From Micromonospora humi (GTDB lineage Bacteria; Actinomycetota; Actinomycetes; Mycobacteriales; Micromonosporaceae), in assembly GCF_900090105.1 (NCBI RefSeq), contig NZ_FMDM01000004.1, positions 372,001 through 436,000 on the forward strand: 64,000 bases of DNA, given 5' to 3'. A model generated the notes under the pieces. It had not been told where the DNA came from, searched no databases, and worked only from the letters and a program-made list of their open reading frames with translations. Positions 24,008 to 31,659 of this stretch are shown here, one piece after another; position 1 is the first letter of the stretch; each line of letters opens with the position of its first letter. A program made the position numbers and the translations under genes.

Positions 24008-24523
24008 TCAGCGCGGCTCGGGGAAGCTCGGGCGCTCCGGGTCGACGCCGTCCGGCACCGCGGCGGCCGCGTACTCCTGCTTCGGGACCATGACCTTGCG
24101 CCGGAACACGCAGACCATCGTGCCGTCCTGGTTGTAGCCCCGGGTCTCGACCGCCACCACGCCGCGGTCGGGCTTCGAGGCCGACTCGCGCTTGTCGAGC
24201 ACGGTCGTCTCGCCGTAGATCGTGTCCCCGTGGAAGGTCGGGGCCACGTGCCGCAACGACTCGATCTCCAGGTTGGCGATCGCCTTGCCGCTGACGTCCG
24301 GCACGGACATGCCCAGCAGCAGCGAGTAGATGTAGTTGCCGACCACCACGTTGCGCTTGAACTGGGAGGCGGACTCCGCGTAGTGGGCGTCCAGGTGGAG
24401 CGGGTGGTGGTTCATGGTGAGCAGGCAGAAGAGGTGGTCGTCGTACTCGGTGACCGTCTTGCCCGGCCAGTGCCGGTAGACCGCGCCGACCTCGAACTCC
24501 TCGTAGTAGCGGCCGAACTGCAT
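24008..24523 (-). CDS. MaoC-family (R)-enoyl-CoA hydratase-like protein
   Basis: A 171-residue single hotdog protein. YYEEFEVGAVYRHWPGKTVTEYDDHLFCLLTMNHHPLHLD carries the hydratase active-site Asp/His pair (D-x-x-x-x-H-like), and FKRNVVVGNYIYSLLLG the acyl-CoA-binding strand. MaoC proteins hydrate trans-2-enoyl-CoA; a relative acts as mesaconyl-CoA hydratase in the ethylmalonyl-CoA pathway. An acyl-CoA dehydrogenase (32.4 kb) and CitE-like lyase (35.7 kb) in the same window would fit that pathway, but crotonyl-CoA carboxylase/reductase and mutase are not seen. ATG 24523. Confidence 0.85.
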   Translation of the reverse strand: MQFGRYYEEFEVGAVYRHWPGKTVTEYDDHLFCLLTMNHHPLHLDAHYAESASQFKRNVVVGNYIYSLLLGMSVPDVSGKAIANLEIESLRHVAPTFHGDTIYGETTVLDKRESASKPDRGVVAVETRGYNQDGTMVCVFRRKVMVPKQEYAAAAVPDGVDPERPSFPEPR

Positions 24524-24565
24524 CCTGGTCCCTTCGACGGGCGGCGATGGAGTTCGGCACAGCAT

Positions 24566-24585
24566 GCCTTACCGCTGGTTAAGGC
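24566..24585. promoter_or_regulatory. Palindrome upstream of maoC (candidate operator)
   Basis: GCCTTACCGCTGGTTAAGGC is a near-perfect palindrome (7 of 8 outer pairs) 43 nt upstream of the MaoC start. Its core TTACCGCTGGTTAA resembles TTACTCATGGGTAA upstream of the acyl-CoA dehydrogenase (10 of 14 identical). Confidence 0.4.
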
Positions 24586-24760
24586 GAGGGCCGGGGCGCT
24601 CGCGCGGCGGAAATGTCACACCGGGCGCCACCTGGGGGGAGACGCAATGAGCGGCGGGGCCCTCCCCGGCACCCGCCGCCCACGCTCTGATGGGGAAGAT
24701 TCTGCCGCACGGAGGCACCGTCCAACAGAGATGGACGTCACATTTATCTTTTCGTAACAC

Positions 24761-24835
24761 TACTGAGAGTTATAGGGGACCCCCCAGTAAGCGATCTCCG
24801 CAGGCCGGATCCCCCCTCGTCAGCCCGCAAGTTAC
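24761..24835 (+). ncRNA. Candidate 6C-like small RNA (weak)
   Basis: Two runs of six C (24780-24785 and 24811-24816), 25 nt apart, sit in an intergenic region behind an AT-rich promoter-like stretch. The actinobacterial 6C RNA has two hairpins with C6 loops. A first hairpin can be drawn (GAGA 24765-24768 with TCTC 24795-24798, inner TTA/TAA), but the Cs may pair with the GGGG at 24775-24778 and the second hairpin is poor. Strand and ends are uncertain. Confidence 0.22.
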
Positions 24836-24867
24836 CGATTCGTAGCCCGAACCCTGCGTGATCTCCC

Positions 24868-24881
24868 TGGAAACGCTCCCA
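24868..24881. promoter_or_regulatory. LacI/CebR-type box (candidate)
   Basis: TGGAAACGCTCCCA matches 12 of 14 positions of the actinobacterial CebR-type operator TGGGAGCGCTCCCA. No sugar-uptake gene is adjacent, so function is doubtful. Confidence 0.25.
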
Positions 24882-25002
24882 TCACATCCCGTCACGCAAA
24901 TGCGTCCTGCACTTGCGATCCGCACGACCGCCGGGGACAGATAGAGTTCGATGTGCTGAGGATCACCCCAGGCCGGCCCGGTGTTTCGCCGCGCAGGTCA
25001 CG

Positions 25003-25028
25003 GGAATTCCCCTGGATCGAGCTTGGTT
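25003..25028 (+). promoter_or_regulatory. Sigma-R type promoter of trxA
   Basis: GGAAT at 25003-25007, exactly 18 nt, then GTT at 25026-25028 matches the Streptomyces sigma-R consensus GGAAT-N18-GTT. It lies about 41 nt before the trxA start. Thioredoxin genes are classical sigma-R targets under thiol-oxidative stress. Confidence 0.78.
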
Positions 25029-25068
25029 CCACCGGACGTACGGCAATCCGCGGTGATCGGAGAGAGCA

Positions 25069-25431
25069 ATGTCAACGGTTGAGCTGACCACGGCCAACTT
25101 CGACGAGGTGACCGGGCGCGACGGGATCGTCCTGCTCGACTTCTGGGCCGACTGGTGCGGCCCGTGCAAGCGCTTCGCCCCCGTCTACGAGCGCTCCTCG
25201 GAGAAGCACCCGGAGATCGCCTTCGGCAAGGTCGACACCGAGGCGCAGCAGGAACTGGCGGCCAAGTTCAACATCAGCTCCATCCCGACCGTGATGGCGA
25301 TCCGTGACGGCGTCATCGTGTACGCCCAGCCGGGCGCGCTGCCCGAGTCGGCGCTGGAGAACCTCATCGAGCAGGTCGAGCAGCTGGACATGGACGACGT
25401 CCGCAAGAAGCTGGCCGAGCACAAGCACTGA
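25069..25431 (+). CDS. trxA: Thioredoxin
   Basis: A 120-residue thioredoxin with the redox centre WADWCGPCKRFAP (Cys32-type pair in CGPC) and the cis-Pro loop ISSIPTVMAIRDG. The C-terminus runs to VRKKLAEHKH, slightly longer than E. coli Trx. It reduces protein disulfides using NADPH via thioredoxin reductase, which is not in this window. ATG 25069 follows GGAGAGA. A sigma-R promoter precedes it and a strong terminator follows, so it is monocistronic and probably induced by disulfide stress. Confidence 0.96.
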   Translation: MSTVELTTANFDEVTGRDGIVLLDFWADWCGPCKRFAPVYERSSEKHPEIAFGKVDTEAQQELAAKFNISSIPTVMAIRDGVIVYAQPGALPESALENLIEQVEQLDMDDVRKKLAEHKH

Positions 25432-25440
25432 GCACGTCCC

Positions 25441-25480
25441 CGCCGCCGGCCGGACCCCACCAGGGGCCCGGCCGGCGGCG
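25441..25480 (+). terminator. Terminator of trxA
   Basis: A 13-bp perfect stem (CGCCGCCGGCCGG) extended by CCCC/GGGG after one mismatch, loop ACCA, starting 10 nt past the stop codon. Confidence 0.88.
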
Positions 25481-25572
25481 TCCGCGTGCCTGGTTGACGG
25501 CGGACGGACAGGAAGAAATGGCCGACCGAGGGACAGTTGCGGACGGTTCACTCGGCGTATCGTCACGACCTG

Positions 25573-26013
25573 ATGGAGACCTTGACCGCGCGCGGGCGTG
25601 CCGTCCGGCTGGCCGCCACCCTGCTCGGGCTGGCCCTGCTCCTCCTCGGCACCGTGCACGGCACCGACGACGACTTCCCGTTCGGTCCGTTCCGGATGTA
25701 CTCCACCTCCGACCCGCCGGACGCGCCCGCACCCGACACCCGGGTGGAGGGCGTCGACCGCACCGGCGCGGTGGTCCCCCTCGGCCAGGACGCCACCGGC
25801 ATCCGTCGCGCCGAGATCGAGGGTCAGCAGGACCGGTACGCCGCCGAGCCCGGCCTGCTGCGCACCGTCGCCGAGGCGTACGCGGAACGCCACCCCGCCG
25901 CCCCGGCGCTGGTGGAGGTGCGCATCGTGGTCCGCTGGTACGACATCCAGGGCGGCCGCCCGACCGGCGAGTGGACCGATCGCACCGCCGTACGCTGGCA
26001 GGCCGGCGGATGA
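25573..26013 (+). CDS. Small membrane-anchored protein paired with HTTM protein
   Basis: A 146-residue protein with one N-terminal TM (AATLLGLALLLLGTVHG) and an outside domain (DFPFGPFRMYSTSDPP, the Gly-Pro-Phe-Arg-Met-Tyr motif). Its stop overlaps the HTTM start (ATGA). It is probably translated with that gene. The start is uncertain between 25537 and 25573; neither has a good ribosome site. The function is unknown. Confidence 0.72.
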   Translation: METLTARGRAVRLAATLLGLALLLLGTVHGTDDDFPFGPFRMYSTSDPPDAPAPDTRVEGVDRTGAVVPLGQDATGIRRAEIEGQQDRYAAEPGLLRTVAEAYAERHPAAPALVEVRIVVRWYDIQGGRPTGEWTDRTAVRWQAGG

Positions 26014-27011
26014 CCGGCTGGCTCACCGAGGCGGTGCCGCGCGGCCGGGTGGCCGCCTTCCGCACCCTCGTCTACCTCTTCGTCGCCGCCGACCTGGTCG
26101 TCTTCACCCCCTGGGTGCGCACCCGCGTCGACGTGCCCGGCGACCTCTACCAGCCGCTGCTCATCGGCCGGTTGCTCCCGCTGCCCACACCCGACCCGGC
26201 GCTGGTCGGCGTGGTCTTCTGGGTGCTGCTGGTGGCCGCACTGCTCGCCGCGACCGGCCGGGCGCCGCGGCTGCTCGGCTGGACGGTCTTCGCGCTCTAC
26301 TTCGAGTGGATGATCGTGGCGATGAGCTACGGCAAGGTCGACCACGACCGGTTCGGCCTCCTGGTGGCGCTGGCCGCGCTGCCGACCGCAGGCCGGGCCC
26401 GGCACGGCGATCCGACCCGCACCGAGGCGGGCGGCTGGGCGCTGCGGGTCACCCAGATCGCGGTGATCTGCACCTACTTCCTCGCCGCCTGGGCCAAGTT
26501 CCGCTTCGGCGGCCTCGACTGGGCGACCGGCTCGGTGCTGGCCCGGGCGATCATCCGGCGCGGCACCGACCTCGCCGACGTGATCGCGCAGGTGCCCCAC
26601 CTGCTGATCGTGGCTCAGTTCGGCATCCTGGCGTTCGAGCTGCTCAGCCCGCTGGTGTTCGTGGTGCCGGCCCGGTGGCGGACGGCCGTCGTCGGTTTCT
26701 TCTACTCGTTCCACCTGGCGACCATCGCGACCATCACCATCTCGTTCGCGCCGCACCTGGTGGCGATGACCGCGTTCCTGCCGCTGGAGAAGGTCCGCCC
26801 GGTGATGCTGGCCCGCCGCCTGATCGGTCGCCGCACCGCCCCGGCCGCGACCGCACCGCCGGCGTCTGCCGGGCCGACGCTGGCCGTCGAGCCGGTCGGC
26901 CCGTCCGCTTCCATTGCCGACGACCCCCGGGCCGTGACGTCACCCGGTTCGGCCGCGTCACCCGGTTCGGCTGCGTCCGGCGAGGTGGCCGGCGCTGACG
27001 CGACCGCCTAG
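26010..27011 (+). CDS. HTTM-domain-like membrane protein
   Basis: A 333-residue protein with about seven to eight TM segments, of the HTTM type (horizontally transferred transmembrane domain, related to vitamin-K gamma-carboxylase membrane parts). Examples are VVFWVLLVAALLAATGRAP, VFALYFEWMIVAMSYGKVDHDRF and WAKFRFGGLDWATGSVL. The C-terminus (about 285-333) is a low-complexity tail with an 18-bp tandem repeat (TSPGSAASPGSAAS). A DUF393/DCC gene lies convergent next door, a frequent pairing. ATG 26010 overlaps the preceding stop. Confidence 0.75.
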   Translation: MTGWLTEAVPRGRVAAFRTLVYLFVAADLVVFTPWVRTRVDVPGDLYQPLLIGRLLPLPTPDPALVGVVFWVLLVAALLAATGRAPRLLGWTVFALYFEWMIVAMSYGKVDHDRFGLLVALAALPTAGRARHGDPTRTEAGGWALRVTQIAVICTYFLAAWAKFRFGGLDWATGSVLARAIIRRGTDLADVIAQVPHLLIVAQFGILAFELLSPLVFVVPARWRTAVVGFFYSFHLATIATITISFAPHLVAMTAFLPLEKVRPVMLARRLIGRRTAPAATAPPASAGPTLAVEPVGPSASIADDPRAVTSPGSAASPGSAASGEVAGADATA

Positions 27012-27024
27012 ACACCAGAAGCGC

Positions 27025-27070
27025 GGTATGCCTCTCAACAGCTACGCCTTGTTTCCGGCGCGACACGCCC
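27025..27070. repeat. Dispersed repeat, family C, copy 1
   Basis: A 46-nt stretch starting GGTATGCCTCTCAACAGC and ending CGCGACACGCCC. It aligns without gaps with 55763-55808: the last 19 nt are identical, 16 of the first 18 match, and the middle varies. It lies in the convergent gap after the HTTM gene. Confidence 0.7.
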
Positions 27071-27188
27071 ACCGCTCACCGCCCGGCAGCCGGCGGACCA
27101 CCGACCATCCGCCACCGCTGCCCACCACCGTCGAGTCCCGTGCCGAGCAACCGCCCACGCCCAGCGCCCAAAGGTGGCAGCGGGTCGG

Positions 27189-27608
27189 TCAGGTGGTGGG
27201 GTCGGGGCGGCCCGACGGACCGTACAACCGTTCCCGGGCCTCCTGCGGCAGCGCGCACGCCGCGGTGCCGCCGGGCAGGCGGTGCCGGTTGCGGGCCACC
27301 CAGCGGTACGCGGGCCACGCCGCGGCACGCACCGGCGGGAGGCGTAGGCCGCCCCCGGCGACGCGCCAGAGCGGCCCGCTGTCGCCGAGCAGCCGGGCGA
27401 TCGCGTCCGGCCCGGCGGCCCGGGAGCCGTCGGCGCCCACCCACTGGACCGCCTCCTCGCACTCGGCCTCGGTCAGACCCAGCGCCGCCAGGTCGGCGAA
27501 CTGCCACGGGACGACCCGGGCGCCGGTGGGGATACGACGCTCGATGAACTGCGCGCACCGGGTGCAGAAGGCGCAGTCGCCGTCGTAGACGAAGGTCGAC
27601 GTCTCCAT
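27189..27608 (-). CDS. DCC1-like thiol-disulfide oxidoreductase (DUF393)
   Basis: A 139-residue protein with the defining YDGDCAFCTRC motif near the N-terminus (D-x-D-C-x-x-C), which gives a thioredoxin-like redox pair. GSRAAGPDAIARLLGDSG and AYRWVARNRHRLPGG are typical DCC positions. DUF393 proteins often accompany HTTM proteins, as here. ATG 27608 follows AGGA with 7-nt spacing. The partner and substrate are unknown. Confidence 0.88.
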   Translation of the reverse strand: METSTFVYDGDCAFCTRCAQFIERRIPTGARVVPWQFADLAALGLTEAECEEAVQWVGADGSRAAGPDAIARLLGDSGPLWRVAGGGLRLPPVRAAAWPAYRWVARNRHRLPGGTAACALPQEARERLYGPSGRPDPTT

Positions 27609-27674
27609 GTCACCATCCTGCACCCACGCGGGGCGCGGCGGTGCGCGGTGTCCGGCGCGTCACTTGCACTTCGT

Positions 27675-27690
27675 TCGTACACGTGTTCGA
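27675..27690 (+). promoter_or_regulatory. LexA (SOS) box
   Basis: TCGTACACGTGTTCGA differs at one base from the actinobacterial SOS box TCGAAC-N4-GTTCGA, with further flanking symmetry (TT...AA). It abuts the possible start ATG 27691 of the radical SAM gene, so LexA bound here would block transcription start or a near-leaderless transcript. In M. tuberculosis, Rv2578c is a known LexA-box gene. Confidence 0.75.
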
Positions 27691-27699
27691 ATGAGGTCC

Positions 27700-29823
27700 A
27701 TGCGCTGGGACAACCTCTCCGCTCCCCCGGACGAGGGGACTCCCGATCGGGCGACGCCGGCGGCTCCACCCCTGCCGCTGGCGTTGCCCGGCGCGGTCGC
27801 CCGCACGTTCGACACCCCCGACTTCGCCGGCATGACCTTCTACGAGGTGCAGGCCAAGTCGATCATCAACCGGGTGCCGGGCCGGTCGCGCGTGCCGTTC
27901 GAGTGGACCGTCAACCCCTACCGCGGTTGCTCCCACGCGTGCACCTACTGCCTGGCCGGCGACACGCCGATCCTGATGGCCGACGGGCGCACCCGGCCGA
28001 TCAGCGAGTTGGAGCCCGGCGACCGGATCTACGGCACCCAGCGGCGCGGCGCCTACCGCCACTACGTCGTCACCACCGTGCTCGACAAGTGGTCGACGGT
28101 GAAGCGGGCCCACCGGGTCATCCTGGCCGACGGCACCACGCTGGTGGCCAGCGGTGACCACCGCTTCCTGACCGAACGCGGCTGGAAGCACGTCACCGGG
28201 AGCATGCGGGGCGGCGCACGTCGCCCCTACCTGACCACCCGCAACCGCCTGCTCGGCACCGGCCGCTTCGCCGTCGCGCCGAAGCGCTCCGCCGACTACC
28301 ACCGGGGCTACCTGCACGCGTTGGTTCGGTGGCCCGAGCACCCCCGCCGGCAACAGCCTGCGCACGACGGCATGGCAACTCCCGACGTCCTCCACCACCG
28401 GCAGCCCGCGCACGGCCAGGCGGCAGCCGCCGGCGTGCGCCGAAGCTTCCGCCTGGCCACCACCGAGGCGGAGGCGGTGGAGCGCGCCGAGCGGTTTCTC
28501 GCCGAGACCGGCGTCGCCGTCGAGCGGGTCGCCGGCCGGGTGACGCGCCGGTCCACGGCGGTCCGCGTGGCGCGGCGGGCCGACGCCGAGATCGTCGCGG
28601 CGCTGGTCCGCCCGCCGGACGCGCCGACCGACGACTGGCTGCTCGGTTTCCTGGCCGGCTCGTTCGACGCCGGCGGCAACTGCAGCCGGGGCGTGTTCCG
28701 GATCGGTGTCGCCGACGACGGCAGCCGGCGACGGGCGGCCGCCGCCCTCGACCGGTTCGACTTCCGGTGGGTGCTCGACGAGGCCGGCAACGGCAGCGCG
28801 CCCCGCCAGTTCCGGCTGACCGGTGGCCTGCCGGCACGGCTGCGCTTCTTCCACCTGACCGACCCGGCCGTCACCCGGAAGCGCTCGATCGAGGGCGCCG
28901 CGCTCAAGTGCGCGGCCCGGCTCCAGGTGACCGCCGTGGAGGATCTGGGCCTGGAGCTGCCGCTGTGGGACATCACCACCGGCACCGGCGACTTCATCGC
29001 CAACGGGGTGGTCAGCCACAACTGCTTCGCCCGCAACACCCACACCTACCTCGACCTCGACGCCGGGGCGGACTTCGACCGCAAGGTGATCGTCAAGGTC
29101 AACGCCGGTGAGTTGGTCCGGCGTGAGCTGGCCGCCCCGCGGTGGCGCGGCGCGCACGTCGCGATGGGCACCAACGTGGACTGCTACCAGCGCGCCGAGG
29201 GGCGTTACCGGCTGATGCCGCCGATCCTCGAGGCGCTGCGTGACTTCGCCAACCCGTTCTCCATCCTGACCAAGGGCACCCTGCTGCTGCGCGACCTGCC
29301 CCTGCTGAGGCAGGCCGCCGAGGTGACAGCGGTCGGGCTGTCCTATTCGGTCGGTTTCGTGGACGAGACGCTCTGGCGGCTGGCCGAGCCGGGCACGCCG
29401 AGCCCACGTCGCCGGCTGGACGCGGTCCGCCGGCTGGCCGACGCCGGCTTCCCGGTCGGGGTGCTGATGGCCCCGATCCTGCCCGGTCTCAGCGACGACG
29501 AGGAGTCGATCGACACCACGGTGGCCGCGATCGCCGCCTCCGGGGCCGCCGACGTGACCCCGTTGGCGCTGCACCTGCGTCCCGGTGCCCGGGAGTGGTA
29601 CGCCCGGTGGCTGGCCCGCGAGTTCCCCCACCTGGTGCCCCGCTACCGGCGGCTCTACCGGTCCGGCGCGTACGCGCCGCAGGTCTACCAGCGGGAGGTG
29701 ACCGCCCGGGTCCGGATGGCGGCGCGCCGGCACGGGCTGCACCGGGGCGAGGTCGGCGACAACCGCCGGCTGTCCGATCCCCCGCCGGCCGCTCCGGCCG
29801 CCGAACAGCTCTCCCTGCTCTAG
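27700..29823 (+). CDS. Intein-containing Rv2578c-family radical SAM protein
   Basis: A 707-residue precursor. The N-extein runs 1-83 (NPYRGCSHACTY), the intein 84-441, and the C-extein 442-707 (CFARNTHTYLDLD onward). After splicing the host protein is about 349 residues, close to Rv2578c (340). The radical SAM 4Fe-4S motif Cx3Cx2C is formed by Cys77, Cys81 and Cys442 joined after splicing; in the precursor, intein Cys84 occupies the third position. The C-extein has the TIM-barrel motifs and the conserved DNRRLSDPPP end. ATG 27700 (or 27691) is the start. The SOS box upstream fits DNA-damage induction. The reaction is unknown. Confidence 0.93.
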   Translation: MRWDNLSAPPDEGTPDRATPAAPPLPLALPGAVARTFDTPDFAGMTFYEVQAKSIINRVPGRSRVPFEWTVNPYRGCSHACTYCLAGDTPILMADGRTRPISELEPGDRIYGTQRRGAYRHYVVTTVLDKWSTVKRAHRVILADGTTLVASGDHRFLTERGWKHVTGSMRGGARRPYLTTRNRLLGTGRFAVAPKRSADYHRGYLHALVRWPEHPRRQQPAHDGMATPDVLHHRQPAHGQAAAAGVRRSFRLATTEAEAVERAERFLAETGVAVERVAGRVTRRSTAVRVARRADAEIVAALVRPPDAPTDDWLLGFLAGSFDAGGNCSRGVFRIGVADDGSRRRAAAALDRFDFRWVLDEAGNGSAPRQFRLTGGLPARLRFFHLTDPAVTRKRSIEGAALKCAARLQVTAVEDLGLELPLWDITTGTGDFIANGVVSHNCFARNTHTYLDLDAGADFDRKVIVKVNAGELVRRELAAPRWRGAHVAMGTNVDCYQRAEGRYRLMPPILEALRDFANPFSILTKGTLLLRDLPLLRQAAEVTAVGLSYSVGFVDETLWRLAEPGTPSPRRRLDAVRRLADAGFPVGVLMAPILPGLSDDEESIDTTVAAIAASGAADVTPLALHLRPGAREWYARWLAREFPHLVPRYRRLYRSGAYAPQVYQREVTARVRMAARRHGLHRGEVGDNRRLSDPPPAAPAAEQLSLL
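27949..29022 (+). mobile_element. Intein (358 residues, LAGLIDADG-type endonuclease, degenerate)
   Basis: In-frame intein in the radical SAM gene. Block A is CLAGDTPILMADGRTRPI with Cys1. Block B is ASGDHRFLTERGWKHV with its His. The endonuclease region has one recognisable LAGLIDADG-like helix (LLGFLAGSFDAGG) and a weak second one (YHRGYLHALVRW), so homing activity is doubtful. Blocks F/G are LPLWDITTGTGDFIANGVVSHN, then Cys+1 of the C-extein. Splicing residues (Cys1, His-Asn, Cys+1) are all intact, so splicing should work. Confidence 0.92.
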
Positions 29824-29862
29824 GGAGAGCGAGGGTCGCCAGGCTCTCGTAGGCTGCGGCAC

Positions 29863-30570
29863 ATGCGGGAGATCATCGGTGCGGCGCTCCGCCGGCAGCG
29901 CCGCGTCGTGCTGGTCGCGGTGGCGGCGGGCCTGGTCGTCGGGCTGTTCTCCCGCTGGGCCGGCTCGGTCGACACGCCGCTGTCCCTGCTGGGCCTGGTG
30001 GCGCCGCTGGTCATGATCGCCTTCGGGATCCGGGAGTTCACCCACCGACCGCCCACCGGTGACCTCCGGGTCGACGAGGCCGGTCGGGCCTTCTTCGCGC
30101 CGCCCCGGGCCAGGATCGCATTCGCGCCGGTCCTGATGGGCTGGCTGGGCTACGTGGCCGTCGACGGTGCCGGCCCACCGCTGCTGACGGTGCTGCTGGT
30201 GGTGGTTCTCGGGTGGCTGCTGGTCGCGCACTGGCGCAGCGCCCCGCTGGTGGTGCTCACCGCCGAGGAGATCGGCGTCGGCACCGCACCTGCCGTCGTC
30301 GTCCCGTGGGCGGCGCTCGGGCCGACCGGGGCGGTGGCGGAGGGCGCCGCGCGGACGCGGCTGGCCGTCGCCCGGCCGGAACTGGTCCGGCCCCGCTGGC
30401 GGGGCCGGTTCCCGGTCGACCTGCCCGTTCGGGACCTCACGGTCGCCCCGGCCCTGCTGGCGGCCGCGATCGGGCACTACGCCGCCCGTCCCGAGCATCG
30501 GGCCGCCATCGGCACCGCCGCCGAACACGCACGGCTGCGGCGCGAGCTGACCGGCGAGCGGCCGTCCTGA
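29863..30570 (+). CDS. Membrane protein of unknown function
   Basis: A 235-residue protein with four hydrophobic segments in the first half (VVLVAVAAGLVVGLFSRW; LSLLGLVAPLVMIAFGI; APVLMGWLGYVAVDG; LLTVLLVVVLGWLLVAHW). A soluble second half follows, with PH-like strands (VVLTAEEIGVGTAPAVVVPWAALG), ending in helices. It may have a PH-like fold as other small actinobacterial membrane proteins do. It lies 39 nt after the radical SAM gene, so it may be cotranscribed. Confidence 0.68.
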   Translation: MREIIGAALRRQRRVVLVAVAAGLVVGLFSRWAGSVDTPLSLLGLVAPLVMIAFGIREFTHRPPTGDLRVDEAGRAFFAPPRARIAFAPVLMGWLGYVAVDGAGPPLLTVLLVVVLGWLLVAHWRSAPLVVLTAEEIGVGTAPAVVVPWAALGPTGAVAEGAARTRLAVARPELVRPRWRGRFPVDLPVRDLTVAPALLAAAIGHYAARPEHRAAIGTAAEHARLRRELTGERPS

Positions 30571-30623
30571 GTCGAGGAGGCTCCTCGCCCGTCGTCGCCG
30601 CGATGCCGCGTTAGGCTCGGTTG

Positions 30624-31031
30624 ATGCGTTCCGCCCAGCAGTTGCTCGCCGACTCCGCCGTGATCGCCGTGGTCGGGGCCTCCCGTGACCCGGGCAAGGC
30701 CGCGCACCGCGTACCGCTGGAGATGCAGCGGCACGGCTGGCGGATCATCCCGGTGAACCCGACCGTGGACGAGTTGTTCGGCGAGAAGGCGTACCCGACG
30801 CTGGCCGACATCCCGCACCCGGTCGATCTGGTGGACGTGTTCCGGCCGGCCCGGGACGCGGTCGACGTGGTCCGGCAGGCGGTGGCGATCGGCGCGCCGG
30901 CGGTCTGGCTCCAGCTCGGGATCGTCTCCGCCGAGGCGCGGCGGATCGCCGAGGAGGCGGGCGTCGACTACGTGGAGGACCGGTGCCTCATCGTCGAGCG
31001 GGCCGCCGGCGGCCTCTCCCGGCGCGGCTGA
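30624..31031 (+). CDS. CoA-binding domain protein (YccU-like)
   Basis: A 135-residue Rossmann-fold protein of the CoA_binding_2 family. It has VIAVVGASRDPGKAAHRVPLEMQRHGW (the CoA/nucleotide loop), IIPVNPTVDELFGEKAYPTLADIP and VDLVDVFRPARDAVDVVRQAVAIGAPAVWLQLG. Such proteins bind CoA and are of unclear function. ATG 30624; the preceding TTG at 30621 is less likely. It converges with the TetR gene 13 nt downstream. Confidence 0.88.
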   Translation: MRSAQQLLADSAVIAVVGASRDPGKAAHRVPLEMQRHGWRIIPVNPTVDELFGEKAYPTLADIPHPVDLVDVFRPARDAVDVVRQAVAIGAPAVWLQLGIVSAEARRIAEEAGVDYVEDRCLIVERAAGGLSRRG

Positions 31032-31044
31032 CCACGCCGGGCAC

Positions 31045-31644
31045 CTAGCCGGGGGCGAAGAGCAGGTCGAGTTGGGCGTCGAGCGCGGCCAGCGCGGTCT
31101 CCGGCGGATAGTGCCCGCCGAGCACGTGCACCCCGAGCCCTTCCATCACGGCGAGCAGGCCGACCGCGGCCCGCTCCGGGTCCACCCGGCCGTCCGCGAC
31201 GAGCGGTGACCCGGCGGCGATCTGGCCGGCGACGAACGCGAGCAGCGCGGTCGTCTCGCCGTGCAGCGCCGCGGCGACGGCGGGCCGGACAGCGGTGTAC
31301 GCCAGGAAGGCGAGAGCCACCCGCCCGTCCGCCCGCCGCTCCTCGTCCAGCGGCAGCAGCGCGGCCAGCATGGCGCGGAGCAGCGCGCGGGGTGCCGGTG
31401 TCGCGCCGAGCGCCTCGACCGCCCGGCGGACCCGGGCCTCGTTGCGCTCGCTCACCACGGCGAGGGCGAAGGTCATCATCTCGTCCCGGGTGCGGAAGTA
31501 GTGCTGCACCATCCCGGCGCTGACCTCGGCGGCGGCGGCCACGTGCCGCAGGCTGACCGCTTCCAGCCCCTGCTCGGCGGCGACCCGCATCAACGCGTCG
31601 GCGATCAGCGCCCGGCGCTCCCGGTGGTCGACCCGTCTCGGCAT
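31045..31644 (-). CDS. TetR-family transcriptional regulator
   Basis: A 199-residue repressor. The N-terminal HTH is ALIADALMRVAAEQGLEAVSLRHVAAAAEVSAGMVQHYFRTRDEMM (helix-turn-helix about residues 30-50). The C-terminal domain (TetR_C_6-like) binds an unknown ligand. It is divergent from a PH-like membrane protein gene, with two similar operator-like sites between them, so autoregulation and control of that gene are likely. Confidence 0.9.
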   Translation of the reverse strand: MPRRVDHRERRALIADALMRVAAEQGLEAVSLRHVAAAAEVSAGMVQHYFRTRDEMMTFALAVVSERNEARVRRAVEALGATPAPRALLRAMLAALLPLDEERRADGRVALAFLAYTAVRPAVAAALHGETTALLAFVAGQIAAGSPLVADGRVDPERAAVGLLAVMEGLGVHVLGGHYPPETALAALDAQLDLLFAPG

Positions 31645-31659
31645 GACTCCATGCTTTCA

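Larger units (their letters stand above)
24524..25068. other. 545-nt intergenic region upstream of maoC and trxA
   Basis: This gap between divergent genes holds a 20-bp palindrome near maoC (24566-24585), an AT-rich stretch (about 24730-24780) unusual for this genome, two C6 runs (24780-24785 and 24811-24816), a LacI-type half-matched box (24868-24881) and the sigma-R promoter of trxA (25003-25028). No credible ORF is present. The length suggests a small RNA or several promoters. Confidence 0.6.

Noticed and set aside
24868..24881. Functional CebR site
   Set aside because: Only 12 of 14 bases match, the palindrome is imperfect, and no sugar gene is close; kept as a weak site only.
27610..30528. 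A 972-residue open frame antisense to the radical SAM and following genes
   Set aside because: Composition (His/Gly/Arg/Pro) and lack of any motif mark it as a shadow; the plus-strand genes have clear domains.
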